From Caryophanales bacterium UBA1709 (lineage in GTDB: Bacteria > Bacillota_I > Bacilli_A > RFN20 > UBA1709), in NCBI GenBank assembly GCA_002317215.1, contig DCJD01000012.1, forward strand, positions 92,756 through 124,369: a stretch of DNA of 31,614 bases, in the 5' to 3' direction. Of this stretch, positions 16,753 to 25,785 are shown piece after piece (the first letter of the stretch is position 1; the number at the start of each line of letters is the position of its first letter). The notes beneath the pieces were generated by a model. That model saw only the letters and a list, made by a program, of their open reading frames with translations. It had not been told where the DNA came from and made no database searches. The position numbers were made by a program, and so were the translations under genes.

Positions 16753-17367
16753 ATGTTTATTACATTTGAAGGACCAGAAGGTAGTGGCAAATCAACCATT
16801 GCTAGTAAGGTTTATGAAATATTAAAAAACGAGGGTAAAGATATTATTTTAACTAGAGAACCAGGTGGATCTTATATTGCAGAGCAAATAAGAAAAATAT
16901 TGCTCAAAAGAAATAATACTGAAATGGATATACTAACTGAAGCTTTACTTTTTGCTGCTTCTAGACGTCAACATTTAGCGGAGAAAGTAATTCCTTCTAT
17001 TAAAAATGGATCAATTGTATTATGCGATAGATTTATTGATTCATCATTAGCATATCAAGGATATGCAAGAGGAATTGGAATCGATAAAGTTATGAATATT
17101 AATTTATTTGCAACCGAAGGAATGCTACCTGATCTAACTATTCTATTTGATATAGAAAGTGAGATTGGTTTAGAAAGAATTGATGCAAATCCTAATAGAG
17201 AAGTTAATAGATTAGATTTAGAAAGATTAGAATTCCATAAAAAAGTAAGACAAGGATATCTTGAACTAGAAAGAAGATTTCCAGAAAGAATCAAAAAAAT
17301 AGATGCATCTAAATCAATTGATGAAGTTGTAAGTGATTGCTTAAAAATAATTAGAGAATATATTTAA
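16753..17367 (+). CDS. tmk: thymidylate kinase
   Basis: 204 residues. Makes dTDP from dTMP. P-loop EGPEGSGKST (6-15), TREPGG (36-41), and DRFIDSSLAYQG (about 93-104) with the DR motif are all present. First gene of tmk-holB-ricT-rsmI, whose order follows the Bacillus dnaX-region cluster with yaaQ, yaaR, yabA and yabB absent. Ribosome site GTAGGGG. Confidence 0.96.
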   Translation: MFITFEGPEGSGKSTIASKVYEILKNEGKDIILTREPGGSYIAEQIRKILLKRNNTEMDILTEALLFAASRRQHLAEKVIPSIKNGSIVLCDRFIDSSLAYQGYARGIGIDKVMNINLFATEGMLPDLTILFDIESEIGLERIDANPNREVNRLDLERLEFHKKVRQGYLELERRFPERIKKIDASKSIDEVVSDCLKIIREYI

Positions 17368-17368
17368 T

Positions 17369-18331
17369 ATGTGTTTCCAAGATAAATTGAAATCTACTCA
17401 AACTATTGCTTATAAGACTCTTTATAATGCTTTTAATAGTGGAAAAAGAAGTCATATTTATCTAATTAGTGGTGATAGTCATTCTCCTTTAAAAGAAACA
17501 GCATTATTTATTGCGAAATCTTTTTTATGTGAGCAAGATGTTTTAGCTTGCGAAAATTGTCATACATGTAAAAGTATTGATAATAAATCTTATCCAGATT
17601 TTAAATTTATAAACGAAGAAGGAAATGATATTTTAAAAGATGATATCATTTCACTTCAAGAAGAATTTGCTTTAACTGCTTTAGCTGGTAAAGCAAAAGT
17701 ATATATTATTCATCTAATTGAAAATGGTGGTGCTTTTGCAATGAATAAACTATTAAAATTTATTGAAGAGCCAAGTGAAGATGTTTATGGAATATTAACC
17801 ACTAAGAATATTTCTAAAGTATTACCAACTATAATCAGTAGATGCCAAGTTATTAAACTTATTGATATCGATAAAAATGATTTAAAAAATGATTATATTA
17901 AAGAAGGCATACCAAATGATGATGCATATATATTAAGTCAATGTGAAAGTAATTTAGAAAAAGGAATTGAATTATATAAAGATGAAAAGTATTCAAAAAT
18001 AAGAAATAATGTTTTGGATAGTTTTGATTTGATAATAAATAAGAAAGATGATCTTCTATACTATGCGCAACGTAGTATATATCCAATGATTGATAAAAAG
18101 AATAATGAATCAATCAAAATATATTTAGATATGTTAAATGCTTATTTACTAGATTATTTATTAGATAGTAAGAATATAACATTTAATACTAAACTGGACA
18201 TTAATGATAAAGAATATCTTGAAAATGTTATTAGTAAAATAATGATAACACGTTCAAAATTAGATGGTTTCTTAAATGATTCTTTATTATTAGATAGGTT
18301 GTTTATTGATATAATTAAAAAGGAGAGATAG
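17369..18331 (+). CDS. holB: DNA polymerase III delta' subunit
   Basis: 320 residues. Clamp-loader subunit, AAA+ fold. The P-loop position (SGDSHSPLKE, from about 34) is degenerate, as normal for delta', which does not hydrolyse ATP. The zinc-binding module has C54, C61, C64 and C67 (ACENCHTCKS). The SRC motif (IISRCQVI, about 152-159) provides the arginine finger to the neighbouring subunit. Starts 1 base after the tmk stop. The C-terminal third is divergent. Confidence 0.9.
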   Translation: MCFQDKLKSTQTIAYKTLYNAFNSGKRSHIYLISGDSHSPLKETALFIAKSFLCEQDVLACENCHTCKSIDNKSYPDFKFINEEGNDILKDDIISLQEEFALTALAGKAKVYIIHLIENGGAFAMNKLLKFIEEPSEDVYGILTTKNISKVLPTIISRCQVIKLIDIDKNDLKNDYIKEGIPNDDAYILSQCESNLEKGIELYKDEKYSKIRNNVLDSFDLIINKKDDLLYYAQRSIYPMIDKKNNESIKIYLDMLNAYLLDYLLDSKNITFNTKLDINDKEYLENVISKIMITRSKLDGFLNDSLLLDRLFIDIIKKER

Positions 18332-18333
18332 AT

Positions 18334-19143
18334 ATGAATGAATATTTTGTACCAATAGTATTTGAAAATTCTAGACCATATTTTTTTAGTTGCCCTGATG
18401 ACAATTTAAATAAAGGAGACAAGGTAGTTGTTGAAACTATTAGAGGTTTAGAGATTGGCGTTGTTGATAAAAAGCCAGAGTTAGTTAGCGAACTTAAAAG
18501 TGATTTAGATTTAAAACCTATTATTAGAGTTGCAACTAAAAATGACATTGAAAGATATGAAGAAAATTTAAAACTTTCTATTAGTAGTATTTTGTTTGCT
18601 AAAAAGGCTATAGAAGATTTACATCTTGATATGAATTTATTAAAGGTTCAATACACTTTAGATCGTTCAAAAGCTATTTTCATTTATTCTAGCGAAGATA
18701 GAGTAGATTTTAGAGAATTATTAAAAATATTAGCTACCCAATTTAAGTGTCGTATTGAATTAAGACAAATCGGCGCAAGAGATAGAGCTAAGATGGTTGG
18801 TGGAATTGGGGTATGTGGATTAAATCTATGTTGTACATCCTTTTTAGATAACTTTGATGCTATAACAATTAATATGGCCAAAAATCAATTCTTAGTTTTG
18901 AATATTCAAAAATTATCTGGACAGTGCGGGAAATTAATGTGTTGTTTAAGATATGAAGACGAAGAATATACTGAAATTAGAAAATCTTTGCCAAAAATAG
19001 GTAGCAGAATAACTTATAATTCTGAACAATATAAAATTACCAATATTAATGTTTTAACCAATCAAATCAGATTAGAGAACGCTTCTAATATTATGGTTGC
19101 TCCATTAGAAGATATCGTAGAAATTGTTAAAAAAGGTCAATAA
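18334..19143 (+). CDS. ricT: PSP1-domain regulator RicT (YaaT)
   Basis: 269 residues. The conserved Cys pattern GVCGLNLCC (C161, C166, C167) and GQCGKLMCC (C198, C203, C204) is the RicT signature. In Bacillus subtilis RicT joins RicA and RicF in an Fe-S complex that promotes RNase Y-dependent mRNA maturation and affects competence, sporulation and biofilms. RicA and RicF are not in this window. Starts 2 bases after holB, with AAGGAGA as ribosome site. Confidence 0.93.
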   Translation: MNEYFVPIVFENSRPYFFSCPDDNLNKGDKVVVETIRGLEIGVVDKKPELVSELKSDLDLKPIIRVATKNDIERYEENLKLSISSILFAKKAIEDLHLDMNLLKVQYTLDRSKAIFIYSSEDRVDFRELLKILATQFKCRIELRQIGARDRAKMVGGIGVCGLNLCCTSFLDNFDAITINMAKNQFLVLNIQKLSGQCGKLMCCLRYEDEEYTEIRKSLPKIGSRITYNSEQYKITNINVLTNQIRLENASNIMVAPLEDIVEIVKKGQ

Positions 19144-19144
19144 T

Positions 19145-19978
19145 ATGGAAGAATTAAGCAATAAACTATATGTAGTAGCTACTCCAATTGGCAATCTTAA
19201 TGAATTAACTCCAAGAGCAGTGTTTATTTTAAGTAATGTTGATTATATATGTGCCGAAGATACTAGAAATACTTTGAAATTATGCACACATTTTAATATA
19301 AAAACCCCATTAGTTAGTTGCCATGAATATAATGAATTCGAACAATCAGATAAGATTATTTTAGATATATTGCATGGTAAAAAAGTAGCTTTAACAAGTG
19401 ATGCTGGATATCCAGGAATTAGTGATCCTGGCAACATTTTAATTAGAAAAGCTGCAGAAAATAATATTGAAATTGAAGTTATCTCTGGTCCATGTGCTTT
19501 GATTAATGGTTTAGTTGGAAGTGGACTTGATACAACACATTTTTATTTCTATGGTTTCTTATCTAATAAGCACAATGATCGTATTAAAGAATTAAAATCT
19601 TTAAAAGACAGAAAAGAAACCATAATATTCTATGAGGCACCACATCGTATTCAAGATACATTAATAGATATTAAAGATACTTTTGGGAATAGATACGCCT
19701 GTATTGCTAAAGAATTAACAAAATTGCATGAAAAGTATTTAAGAGGCGATGTAGAATCTTTAATTAATCTTTCTTTAAAAGAAGATATAAAAGGTGAAAT
19801 TGTATTAATTGTTGAAGGCAATCATGAAGAAAATATCGTTTCATTAAGCAATGTAGAGATTATTGATGAAGTAAATAAACTCGTTGATAAAGGTATGTCT
19901 ACTAAAGATGCAATTAAAGAAGTAGCTAAAAATTTTGATATAAATAAGAATGAAGTATATCGTATATTTCATCAATAA
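19145..19978 (+). CDS. rsmI: 16S rRNA (cytidine1402-2'-O)-methyltransferase
   Basis: 277 residues. S-adenosylmethionine-dependent methylation of C1402 in the ribosomal decoding centre. The tetrapyrrole-methylase fold is shown by VVATPIGNLNELTPRA at the N-terminus, EDTRNT, and TSDAGYPGISDPG (about 79-91). I use the ATG at 19145, 1 base after ricT, because AAAAGG lies at the right distance; a longer form from TTG at 19124 has no ribosome site and overlaps ricT. Confidence 0.94.
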   Translation: MEELSNKLYVVATPIGNLNELTPRAVFILSNVDYICAEDTRNTLKLCTHFNIKTPLVSCHEYNEFEQSDKIILDILHGKKVALTSDAGYPGISDPGNILIRKAAENNIEIEVISGPCALINGLVGSGLDTTHFYFYGFLSNKHNDRIKELKSLKDRKETIIFYEAPHRIQDTLIDIKDTFGNRYACIAKELTKLHEKYLRGDVESLINLSLKEDIKGEIVLIVEGNHEENIVSLSNVEIIDEVNKLVDKGMSTKDAIKEVAKNFDINKNEVYRIFHQ

Positions 19979-19999
19979 AATTATTTAAATTTTAAATAA
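19979..19999. repeat. AT-only palindrome after rsmI
   Basis: ATTATTTAAA / TTTAAATAAT around a single T. No GC in the stem and no T tract, so a poor terminator. Chance is a real possibility. Confidence 0.3.
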
Positions 20000-20048
20000 T
20001 ATGATAATATTATTTTAAATTATTCATAAGGAAGGAGGATAATATCTT

Positions 20049-22100
20049 ATGAATCAATATAATGCTCATAATATTAAAAGTTTTGCTATCATCGGCCATC
20101 AAGGATGCGGTAAAACTAGCCTCGTTGAATCATTGTTATTAAAATCTAAAACAATTGCTTCAAAAGGTAGCGTAGAAGAAGGAACTACAGTTTCAGACTA
20201 TACTAAAGAAGAAAAAGCAGCTCAAGTCTCAATGTATGCTCCTATTATTCCAATCGAATTTTTAGAAGAAAAGTGTAATTTTATTGATTGCCCTGGATTC
20301 TTTGATTTCGAACAAGAAACAAGAAACTCATTAAGAGCTGCTAGAAATGCCGTTTTAGTTATCGATGCTGTTAAAGGAGTAGAAGTTGGAACTAGAAAAG
20401 TTTATAAACTAGCTAGAAAATATAATTGTCCAACATTCTTATTCATTAACAAAATGGATAAAGAAAACATCAAATTAGATGAATTATTAGAACAATTAAG
20501 AACAAGTTTTGATAAAAGAGCAATTCCATTTACTTGGCCAATTGGACAAGCAGATGAACATAAAGGATATCTTCATTTAGTTGATATGACAGCTTCTATC
20601 AATGGTGAAGTATGTGAAATCCCTGCTGAATATAATGATATAGCAAAAGAATTACACCAAAACTTAATTGAAGCTGCTGCAAACTATGACGAAACTATTC
20701 TTGATAAATATTTTGGTGGAGAAGAAGTTTCTGTTGAAGAATTATCTATTGCTTTAAAGAAAGCTGTTTATGGTGGTAAATTAATTCCAACAATCTTTGG
20801 TTCTGCTAAGAAAGATAGCGGTACTAAAGGTTTATTAAGAATTGTTAAGAAATTTGCTGCTACCGAAGCAGAACCAAAGGTTTTCTTTGAAGATAAATGG
20901 TCTAATGAAGTTGATCCAAATGATGTATGCAAGGATGAAGGCCCATTTAGTGCATATGTTTATAATACTGTAGTTGATCCATTTGTTGGAAAGATTAGTT
21001 ATATTAAAGTTATGTCAGGATCTATTTCAAAAGATCAAACGGTTCAAAATGTTAATAAAGATGTTAAAGAAAGAATTAATAACATCGGTATGATGAGAGG
21101 CAAAGATAATATTGAGACTTCTACAATTTGTGCTGGTGATATTGGAGTTCTTATGAAAGTAGCATCTTTAGAAACAGGAGATACTATTTGTGAACCTGGA
21201 TTAGATATTAAATTTACACCAATTAAAAGAATGGAACCTACTATTTACTTTGGAATGGTAGTTAAGAATAAAAATGATGAAGGTAAGATTACTGAATCAT
21301 TAAAGAAGATATCAACAGAAGATATTTCAATCGTTGTTACAAGAAACCCAGAATTAAAACAATTATTAGTTGGTTGTCAAGGACAAAGCCATATAGATAA
21401 TGTTGTTAATAAATTACAAAATGTCTACAATATTGCTGTTGATTTAGAAGATGCAAAAATATCTTATAGAGAAACTATTAAAGGAAATAGCGATGTTGAA
21501 GGAAGATATGTAAAGCAATCTGGTGGTGCTGGCAGCTATGGTGTTGTTAATATTAAATTCTCTCATTCTGAAGAAGATTTTGAATTTGTTAATAGCGTAT
21601 TTGGCGGATCAGTTCCAACCAACTTTATTCCATGTGTTGAAGCCGGTTTAAGAAAGTCTTTAGAACATGGCGTATTAGCTGGATTCCCAGTTATTGGTGT
21701 TAAAGCTGACTTATATGATGGTAAATCTCATCCGGTTGATTCTAAACCTCTATCATTTGAAATGGCAGCAAGTTTTGCTTTCAAAGATGGATGTAAGAAA
21801 GCGATTCCTACTTTATTAGAACCAATCATGGAAATTAAAGTAGTTGCTCCTAATGAATATATTGGTGATATTATGGGAGACTTAAGTAAAAGAAGAGGCA
21901 TTATCATGGGTATTGATCCTGATGGTGAAGAACAATATATTACTGCTGAAGTACCTCAATCAGAAGTTACTAAATATATTATTGATTTAAATACTATGAC
22001 TCAAGCTCAAGCTACATTCAAAATGAAGTTTATTAGATATGATGAAGTTCCTAGTATGTTAGTTGACAAAATAGTTGCAGAAAACAAAGTAGAGGAGTAA
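20049..22100 (+). CDS. EF-G-like translation GTPase (EF-G paralogue)
   Basis: 683 residues, length and domain order as EF-G. G1 is GHQGCGKTS (16-24) instead of AHIDAGKTT. Switch I lacks the canonical RERGITI and reads EEKAAQVSM. G3 is DCPGFFDF (80-87) with Phe at the position of the catalytic His. G4 NKMD is intact. Domain IV (GSYGVVNIKF) and domain V (PIMEIKVVAPNEYIGDIMGD) are present. These changes match the EF-G-like subfamily and not the main translocase, which must be encoded elsewhere; a reduced or altered GTPase cycle is inference. Very strong ribosome site (AAGGAAGGAGGA); monocistronic with its own terminator. Confidence 0.88.
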   Translation: MNQYNAHNIKSFAIIGHQGCGKTSLVESLLLKSKTIASKGSVEEGTTVSDYTKEEKAAQVSMYAPIIPIEFLEEKCNFIDCPGFFDFEQETRNSLRAARNAVLVIDAVKGVEVGTRKVYKLARKYNCPTFLFINKMDKENIKLDELLEQLRTSFDKRAIPFTWPIGQADEHKGYLHLVDMTASINGEVCEIPAEYNDIAKELHQNLIEAAANYDETILDKYFGGEEVSVEELSIALKKAVYGGKLIPTIFGSAKKDSGTKGLLRIVKKFAATEAEPKVFFEDKWSNEVDPNDVCKDEGPFSAYVYNTVVDPFVGKISYIKVMSGSISKDQTVQNVNKDVKERINNIGMMRGKDNIETSTICAGDIGVLMKVASLETGDTICEPGLDIKFTPIKRMEPTIYFGMVVKNKNDEGKITESLKKISTEDISIVVTRNPELKQLLVGCQGQSHIDNVVNKLQNVYNIAVDLEDAKISYRETIKGNSDVEGRYVKQSGGAGSYGVVNIKFSHSEEDFEFVNSVFGGSVPTNFIPCVEAGLRKSLEHGVLAGFPVIGVKADLYDGKSHPVDSKPLSFEMAASFAFKDGCKKAIPTLLEPIMEIKVVAPNEYIGDIMGDLSKRRGIIMGIDPDGEEQYITAEVPQSEVTKYIIDLNTMTQAQATFKMKFIRYDEVPSMLVDKIVAENKVEE

Positions 22101-22103
22101 AAT

Positions 22104-22130
22104 AAAACCAACCAATAGGTTGGTTTTTAT
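22104..22130 (+). terminator. intrinsic terminator after the EF-G-like gene
   Basis: AAAACCAACC / GGTTGGTTTT with loop AATA and further T residues. Confidence 0.9.
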
Positions 22131-22156
22131 TTCGTATTATGTGTAGTAGAATTAAC

Positions 22157-22179
22157 AAACAATATGAAGATATTGTTTT
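22157..22179 (+). terminator. second hairpin with T-tract in the Ntdp leader
   Basis: AAACAATAT / ATATTGTTT with GAAG loop, then TTA. It could be a back-up terminator or part of a regulatory leader. Confidence 0.4.
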
Positions 22180-22189
22180 AAGCATGTAT

Positions 22190-22230
22190 TTGATAAAACT
22201 ATCAAAATTTGTCAATTTTGAGTGTTTTTT
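22190..22230 (+). promoter_or_regulatory. two overlapping, mutually exclusive hairpins upstream of the Ntdp-like gene
   Basis: TTGATA/TATCAA (22190-22205, loop AAAC) shares TCAA with a second hairpin TCAAAATT/AATTTTGA (22202-22221, loop TGTC) that ends in GTGTTTTTT. The arrangement looks like an antiterminator and terminator pair. The rest of this 163-base gap holds only a possible -10 (TAGAAT, 22146-22151). Confidence 0.35.
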
Positions 22231-22263
22231 ACATGAAATGAATGATCTTTCTAGGATTAAGAT

Positions 22264-22800
22264 ATGTTAAAAGGAAGTTGGTTTCCGATTGTTTGTTTTA
22301 AACATGATGGAAGTGTTCATAGATCTTGGAATAAAACTCTAGTTATTTATGAAGATGATAAAATACTAGTTTTAGGTAATGATGATGCAATGGTATTTGA
22401 AAGCGATGGGAGAAATTGGAAGGTAAGAGAACCAGCTATTACAATCTTTTTTAAGAATAAATGGTATAACGTTATTGCAATGATTAAAGATGATGGAATT
22501 AAATATTATGTCAATATTGCTTCTCCATATACTTTAGTTGATAACAATATCTGTTATATTGATTATGATTTGGATGTTTCATTAAAACCTTCTAATCCAT
22601 TAAGAATACTAGATGAGCATGAATATTATTCTCATTATGAAGAGATGAGATATGGAAAAGAGATTGATTATCTTATTAAAAATGGATTGTATGAAGTATT
22701 AAATTTTGCATTAAAACATACTTTTCCATTTGAAGATGATAAGATAGCTAAACTATATAATGAGTTTTTAAAACTGAAAGGAGATAAAAATGGAATATAA
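22264..22800 (+). CDS. DUF402 nucleoside tri-/diphosphatase-like protein (Ntdp type)
   Basis: 178 residues, the usual length. The protein follows the pattern of the Gram-positive UPF0374/DUF402 group (YgaC; Sav1646-like Ntdp): KHDGSVHRSW near the start, GNDDAMVFESDGRNW (about 38-52), REPAI, WYNVIAMIKDDG and YIDYDLDVS (about 99-107), whose acidic residues are metal ligands. These enzymes hydrolyse nucleoside tri- and diphosphates with a divalent metal. It overlaps tsaE by 11 bases and leads the t6A gene run. Its leader contains hairpins. Ribosome site AGGATT is modest. Confidence 0.88.
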   Translation: MLKGSWFPIVCFKHDGSVHRSWNKTLVIYEDDKILVLGNDDAMVFESDGRNWKVREPAITIFFKNKWYNVIAMIKDDGIKYYVNIASPYTLVDNNICYIDYDLDVSLKPSNPLRILDEHEYYSHYEEMRYGKEIDYLIKNGLYEVLNFALKHTFPFEDDKIAKLYNEFLKLKGDKNGI

Positions 22801-23251
22801 ATTTATTTCAAAAAGTAATGATGAAACTATTCAATTTGCTAGTAAATTTGTCAAATTTTTATCAAAACAAGATGTTTTAGTAATGGATGGAGATTTAGGA
22901 GCAGGTAAAACTTGCTTTGCTAAAGGAATTGGTAAAGGGTTAAATATCAAAGATACAATAATCTCTCCAACATTTAATATAGTTAGATGTTATTTTGATG
23001 GAGATATACCTTTCTATCATATTGATGCTTATAGATTAGAAGGAAATTCTTTTCCAATCGGTTTAGAAGAATATTTAGAAGGAGATGGGATATGTTTGGT
23101 AGAATGGGCTAGTTATATTCCTACCATGATTCCTTCTTCACACCTTAAAATAAATATTAAAATTATTGATGAAAATACAAGAGAATATACTTTTATTAGT
23201 CATGACGAACATTATGATAAAGTATTAGAAAGGATTAAAAATGAGTTATAG
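22790..23251 (+). CDS. tsaE: tRNA t6A biosynthesis ATPase TsaE
   Basis: 153 residues. P-loop GDLGAGKTC (34-42), PTFNIV in the switch region, and the C-terminal VEWA motif of the family. TsaE powers turnover of the TsaB-TsaD complex that makes N6-threonylcarbamoyladenosine at tRNA position 37. Start lies inside the upstream gene behind AAAGGAG, and its end overlaps tsaB by 11 bases. Confidence 0.95.
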   Translation: MEYKFISKSNDETIQFASKFVKFLSKQDVLVMDGDLGAGKTCFAKGIGKGLNIKDTIISPTFNIVRCYFDGDIPFYHIDAYRLEGNSFPIGLEEYLEGDGICLVEWASYIPTMIPSSHLKINIKIIDENTREYTFISHDEHYDKVLERIKNEL

Positions 23252-23831
23252 TTTGATTATTGATACTACTAGTAAATATTTAGTTATTGGATTAGGAAAA
23301 GATAATAAAGTTATTGATGAAACTAAATATGAATGTTGGCAAAGACAAAGCGAATTTGCTGTTTTAGAGATTTCTAAAATCCTTTCTAAGAATAATATTG
23401 ATGTTGATGATATTGATCAGATTATTGTTTCAAAAGGGCCTGGAAGCTATACTGGCGTTAGAATAGGACTTACTATTGCAAAAGTATGGTCTATAACTAA
23501 AACTGTCAAAATTAAAGCAATTTCTAGTCTTAGAGCATTAGCAGGTCTAGATAAAAAGATTGCTTTATTAGATGCGAGAAGTAATAGATATTATATTGGC
23601 ATTTATGATAATGAGAAAGTTATATTAGAAGATTGCATTAAAGAGATTGATGAAGTTAAAGAATTAATTCATAAATATTCTGAATATGAAGTTGTTGGAG
23701 AAGTTGAAGGATTAGGGTTAGAAAACAAAGAAATTAATTATTCTTCTAATATGTTAGAAATTGCTAATATAAGTGAAGAAGTTAAAGATATAGATCGACT
23801 AATTCCAACATATTTAAAAGAGGCTTATTAA
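23241..23831 (+). CDS. tsaB: tRNA t6A biosynthesis protein TsaB
   Basis: 196 residues. ASKHA-fold partner of TsaD without its own metal site. IIDTTSKYLVIGL at the N-terminus and KGPGSYTGVRIGL (about 65-77) are the family signatures. It is shorter at the C-terminus than Proteobacterial TsaB. It overlaps both tsaE and rimI (last base), so the run is translationally coupled. Confidence 0.95.
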   Translation: MSYSLIIDTTSKYLVIGLGKDNKVIDETKYECWQRQSEFAVLEISKILSKNNIDVDDIDQIIVSKGPGSYTGVRIGLTIAKVWSITKTVKIKAISSLRALAGLDKKIALLDARSNRYYIGIYDNEKVILEDCIKEIDEVKELIHKYSEYEVVGEVEGLGLENKEINYSSNMLEIANISEEVKDIDRLIPTYLKEAY

Positions 23832-24304
23832 TGGAAATAAGAGAATTATCAATTAATGATATTGATTCTATTATTGATATCGAAAAAGATATCTATTTAG
23901 AAGCGTGGAATCAAAAACAATATATAGAAGAGGTAAAAACTAACAAATTTGCCCATTATTTTGTATTAATTGATAATTTAAAGATTATTGGATACTATGG
24001 TGTTTGGATTGTTAATGATTATGCAACTATTACTAAAGTAAGCATTCATAAAGACTATCAAGGTAATGGATTATCAAAAATCTTAATGACACATTTAATT
24101 AATTATTGTATCGACAATAAATGTGATGTTATTGATCTTGAAGTTAGAGTTAGCAATATTAAAGCAATTAACTTATATACATCGTTTGGATTTGAGAATG
24201 TTAATTTAAGAAAGAATTATTATTCAAATCATGAAGATGCCTTATTAATGGTTAGAAAATTAAAGGAGAGTGGAGATTATGAAAGAATACATATTAGCGC
24301 TTGA
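23831..24304 (+). CDS. rimI: GNAT acetyltransferase RimI-like
   Basis: 157 residues. Predicted N-alpha-acetyltransferase of ribosomal protein S18, as in the same gene position in Bacillus (ydiD). The acetyl-CoA-binding motif is DYQGNGLSKIL (about 76-86), followed by DLEVRVSNIKAINLYTSFGF, the classic RimI C-terminal segment. Ends with TGA inside tsaD, an overlap of 26 bases. The actual substrate cannot be read from sequence. Confidence 0.88.
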   Translation: MEIRELSINDIDSIIDIEKDIYLEAWNQKQYIEEVKTNKFAHYFVLIDNLKIIGYYGVWIVNDYATITKVSIHKDYQGNGLSKILMTHLINYCIDNKCDVIDLEVRVSNIKAINLYTSFGFENVNLRKNYYSNHEDALLMVRKLKESGDYERIHISA

Positions 24305-25301
24305 AAGTAGTTGTGATGAGACTGCTTGTTCAATAATTAAATTAGATGGAACATTACTATCTAATATTGTTTCTAGTCAAATTGATACTCATACTTTATA
24401 TGGCGGAGTTATGCCAGAAATTGCTAGCAGATTGCATATAGAAAATATTAATTTTGTTATAAAAGAAAGCTTAGATAAAGCAAATATTCAATTAGATGAA
24501 ATTGCTGCAATCGCAATAACTAGTGGACCTGGATTAATTGGTGCGTTACATGTTGGTTTACAAGCCGCTAAAACACTTGCTTTAACACTAAATATACCTC
24601 TAATTCCTGTTCATCATTTAGTTGGGCATATCTATGCTAATTCATATGTAAAAGAAAACAAATATCCATGTCTTGCTATTGTTGTTAGTGGAGGACATAC
24701 GGAACTTGTTTATATGAAGAAAGAATTTGATTTTGAAATAGTTGGATCTACTACTGATGATGCTATTGGTGAAGCTTATGATAAAGTTGCTAGGATATTA
24801 GGTCTTGGTTATCCTGGTGGCCCTAAAATAGATAAAGCAAGCAAAGAAGGAAAAGATATTTATAAACTTCCATATCCTCATGCTAATGGAAAATATAACG
24901 TTTCATATAGCGGACTTAAGACATATGTAAATAATTTTGTTCATAACACAAAAGCTAAAGGCGAGGATATTAATATAAACGATATGGCTTGTTCTTTTCA
25001 ACATCGCGCAATTGAAATGATAGTTGATAAAGCAATGGATGTTATCGAAGATTATGATGTTAAACAAGTTGTAGTAGCTGGAGGAGTTGCGGCTAATTCC
25101 TATTTAAGAGAATTAATCAGTAAAAGAATGGAAAAATATAACGATATAGAGCTTGTTTTACCACCTTTATGGTGTTGTGGAGATAATGCAGCAATGATTG
25201 CTAAAGCCGGTTTATCTTTATATAAGAGAAACTATTTTGCTTCTTTAGATTTATCAGCAAAACCTTCTTGGTCATTATTGGATTATAAAGTAAATGAATA
25301 A
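24279..25301 (+). CDS. tsaD: tRNA t6A threonylcarbamoyltransferase TsaD
   Basis: 340 residues, typical. Catalyses transfer of threonylcarbamoyl to A37 of ANN-decoding tRNAs. LALESSCDETA (6-16), metal-binding HHLVGH (112-117, H113 and H117), SGGHTELV and GGVAAN (about 263-268) are all present. I use ATG at 24279, preceded by AAAGGAGAG, instead of an in-frame GTG three codons earlier. It overlaps queT by 8 bases. Confidence 0.96.
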   Translation: MKEYILALESSCDETACSIIKLDGTLLSNIVSSQIDTHTLYGGVMPEIASRLHIENINFVIKESLDKANIQLDEIAAIAITSGPGLIGALHVGLQAAKTLALTLNIPLIPVHHLVGHIYANSYVKENKYPCLAIVVSGGHTELVYMKKEFDFEIVGSTTDDAIGEAYDKVARILGLGYPGGPKIDKASKEGKDIYKLPYPHANGKYNVSYSGLKTYVNNFVHNTKAKGEDININDMACSFQHRAIEMIVDKAMDVIEDYDVKQVVVAGGVAANSYLRELISKRMEKYNDIELVLPPLWCCGDNAAMIAKAGLSLYKRNYFASLDLSAKPSWSLLDYKVNE

Positions 25302-25785
25302 AAGTGCTAAATTGATAGTTAAAAACTCTATTGTATTATCATTGTATGTTATTCTTACAATCTTTTTACCAACTATTAGTTTTGGACCGCTTCAAATTCG
25401 TATATCTGAACTATTAATGTTTTTAATTTTAATTGATTATAGATATACTTGGGGACTATGTTTTGGAGTGGTGATAGCTAATTTATTTTCGCCTCTTGGA
25501 TTATTAGATTGTTTATTTGGAGGATTAGCAACATTAGTTTTCTTATTAACAATGATATTTATTAATAATAGATTGCCTAAATATTCAGCTATATTATTAG
25601 TAATATTTGGTACTTTATATAATAGTGTATGTGTTAGTTTAGAATATTATTTTATTTTAAGCTATCCATTTTGGTTAAGTTTTGTTGAAATTATAATTAG
25701 TGAATCTGTTATCTTAATTATTGGATATATTGTATATAGATATATATCAAAGCAAGAAAGATTATTAGAAATAATAAGAATATAA
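25294..25785 (+). CDS. queT: queuosine-precursor ECF transporter S component (QueT-like)
   Basis: 163 residues, five to six membrane helices. The motif FGPLQIRISELLMFLILID (about 29-47) is the QueT hallmark. It would take up a queuosine precursor with the general ECF module, which is not encoded here. It overlaps tsaD, so it is expressed with the t6A genes; both concern anticodon-loop modification. No preQ1 riboswitch is visible in front of it. Confidence 0.87.
   Translation: MNKSAKLIVKNSIVLSLYVILTIFLPTISFGPLQIRISELLMFLILIDYRYTWGLCFGVVIANLFSPLGLLDCLFGGLATLVFLLTMIFINNRLPKYSAILLVIFGTLYNSVCVSLEYYFILSYPFWLSFVEIIISESVILIIGYIVYRYISKQERLLEIIRI

Noticed and set aside
19124..19144. TTG start for rsmI
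   Set aside because: No ribosome site, overlap with ricT; the ATG at 19145 has AAAAGG upstream and gives the normal N-terminus.
24270..24278. GTG start for tsaD
   Set aside because: It would sit right on the AAAGGAGAG ribosome site; the ATG at 24279 gives the standard MKEYILALESS beginning.
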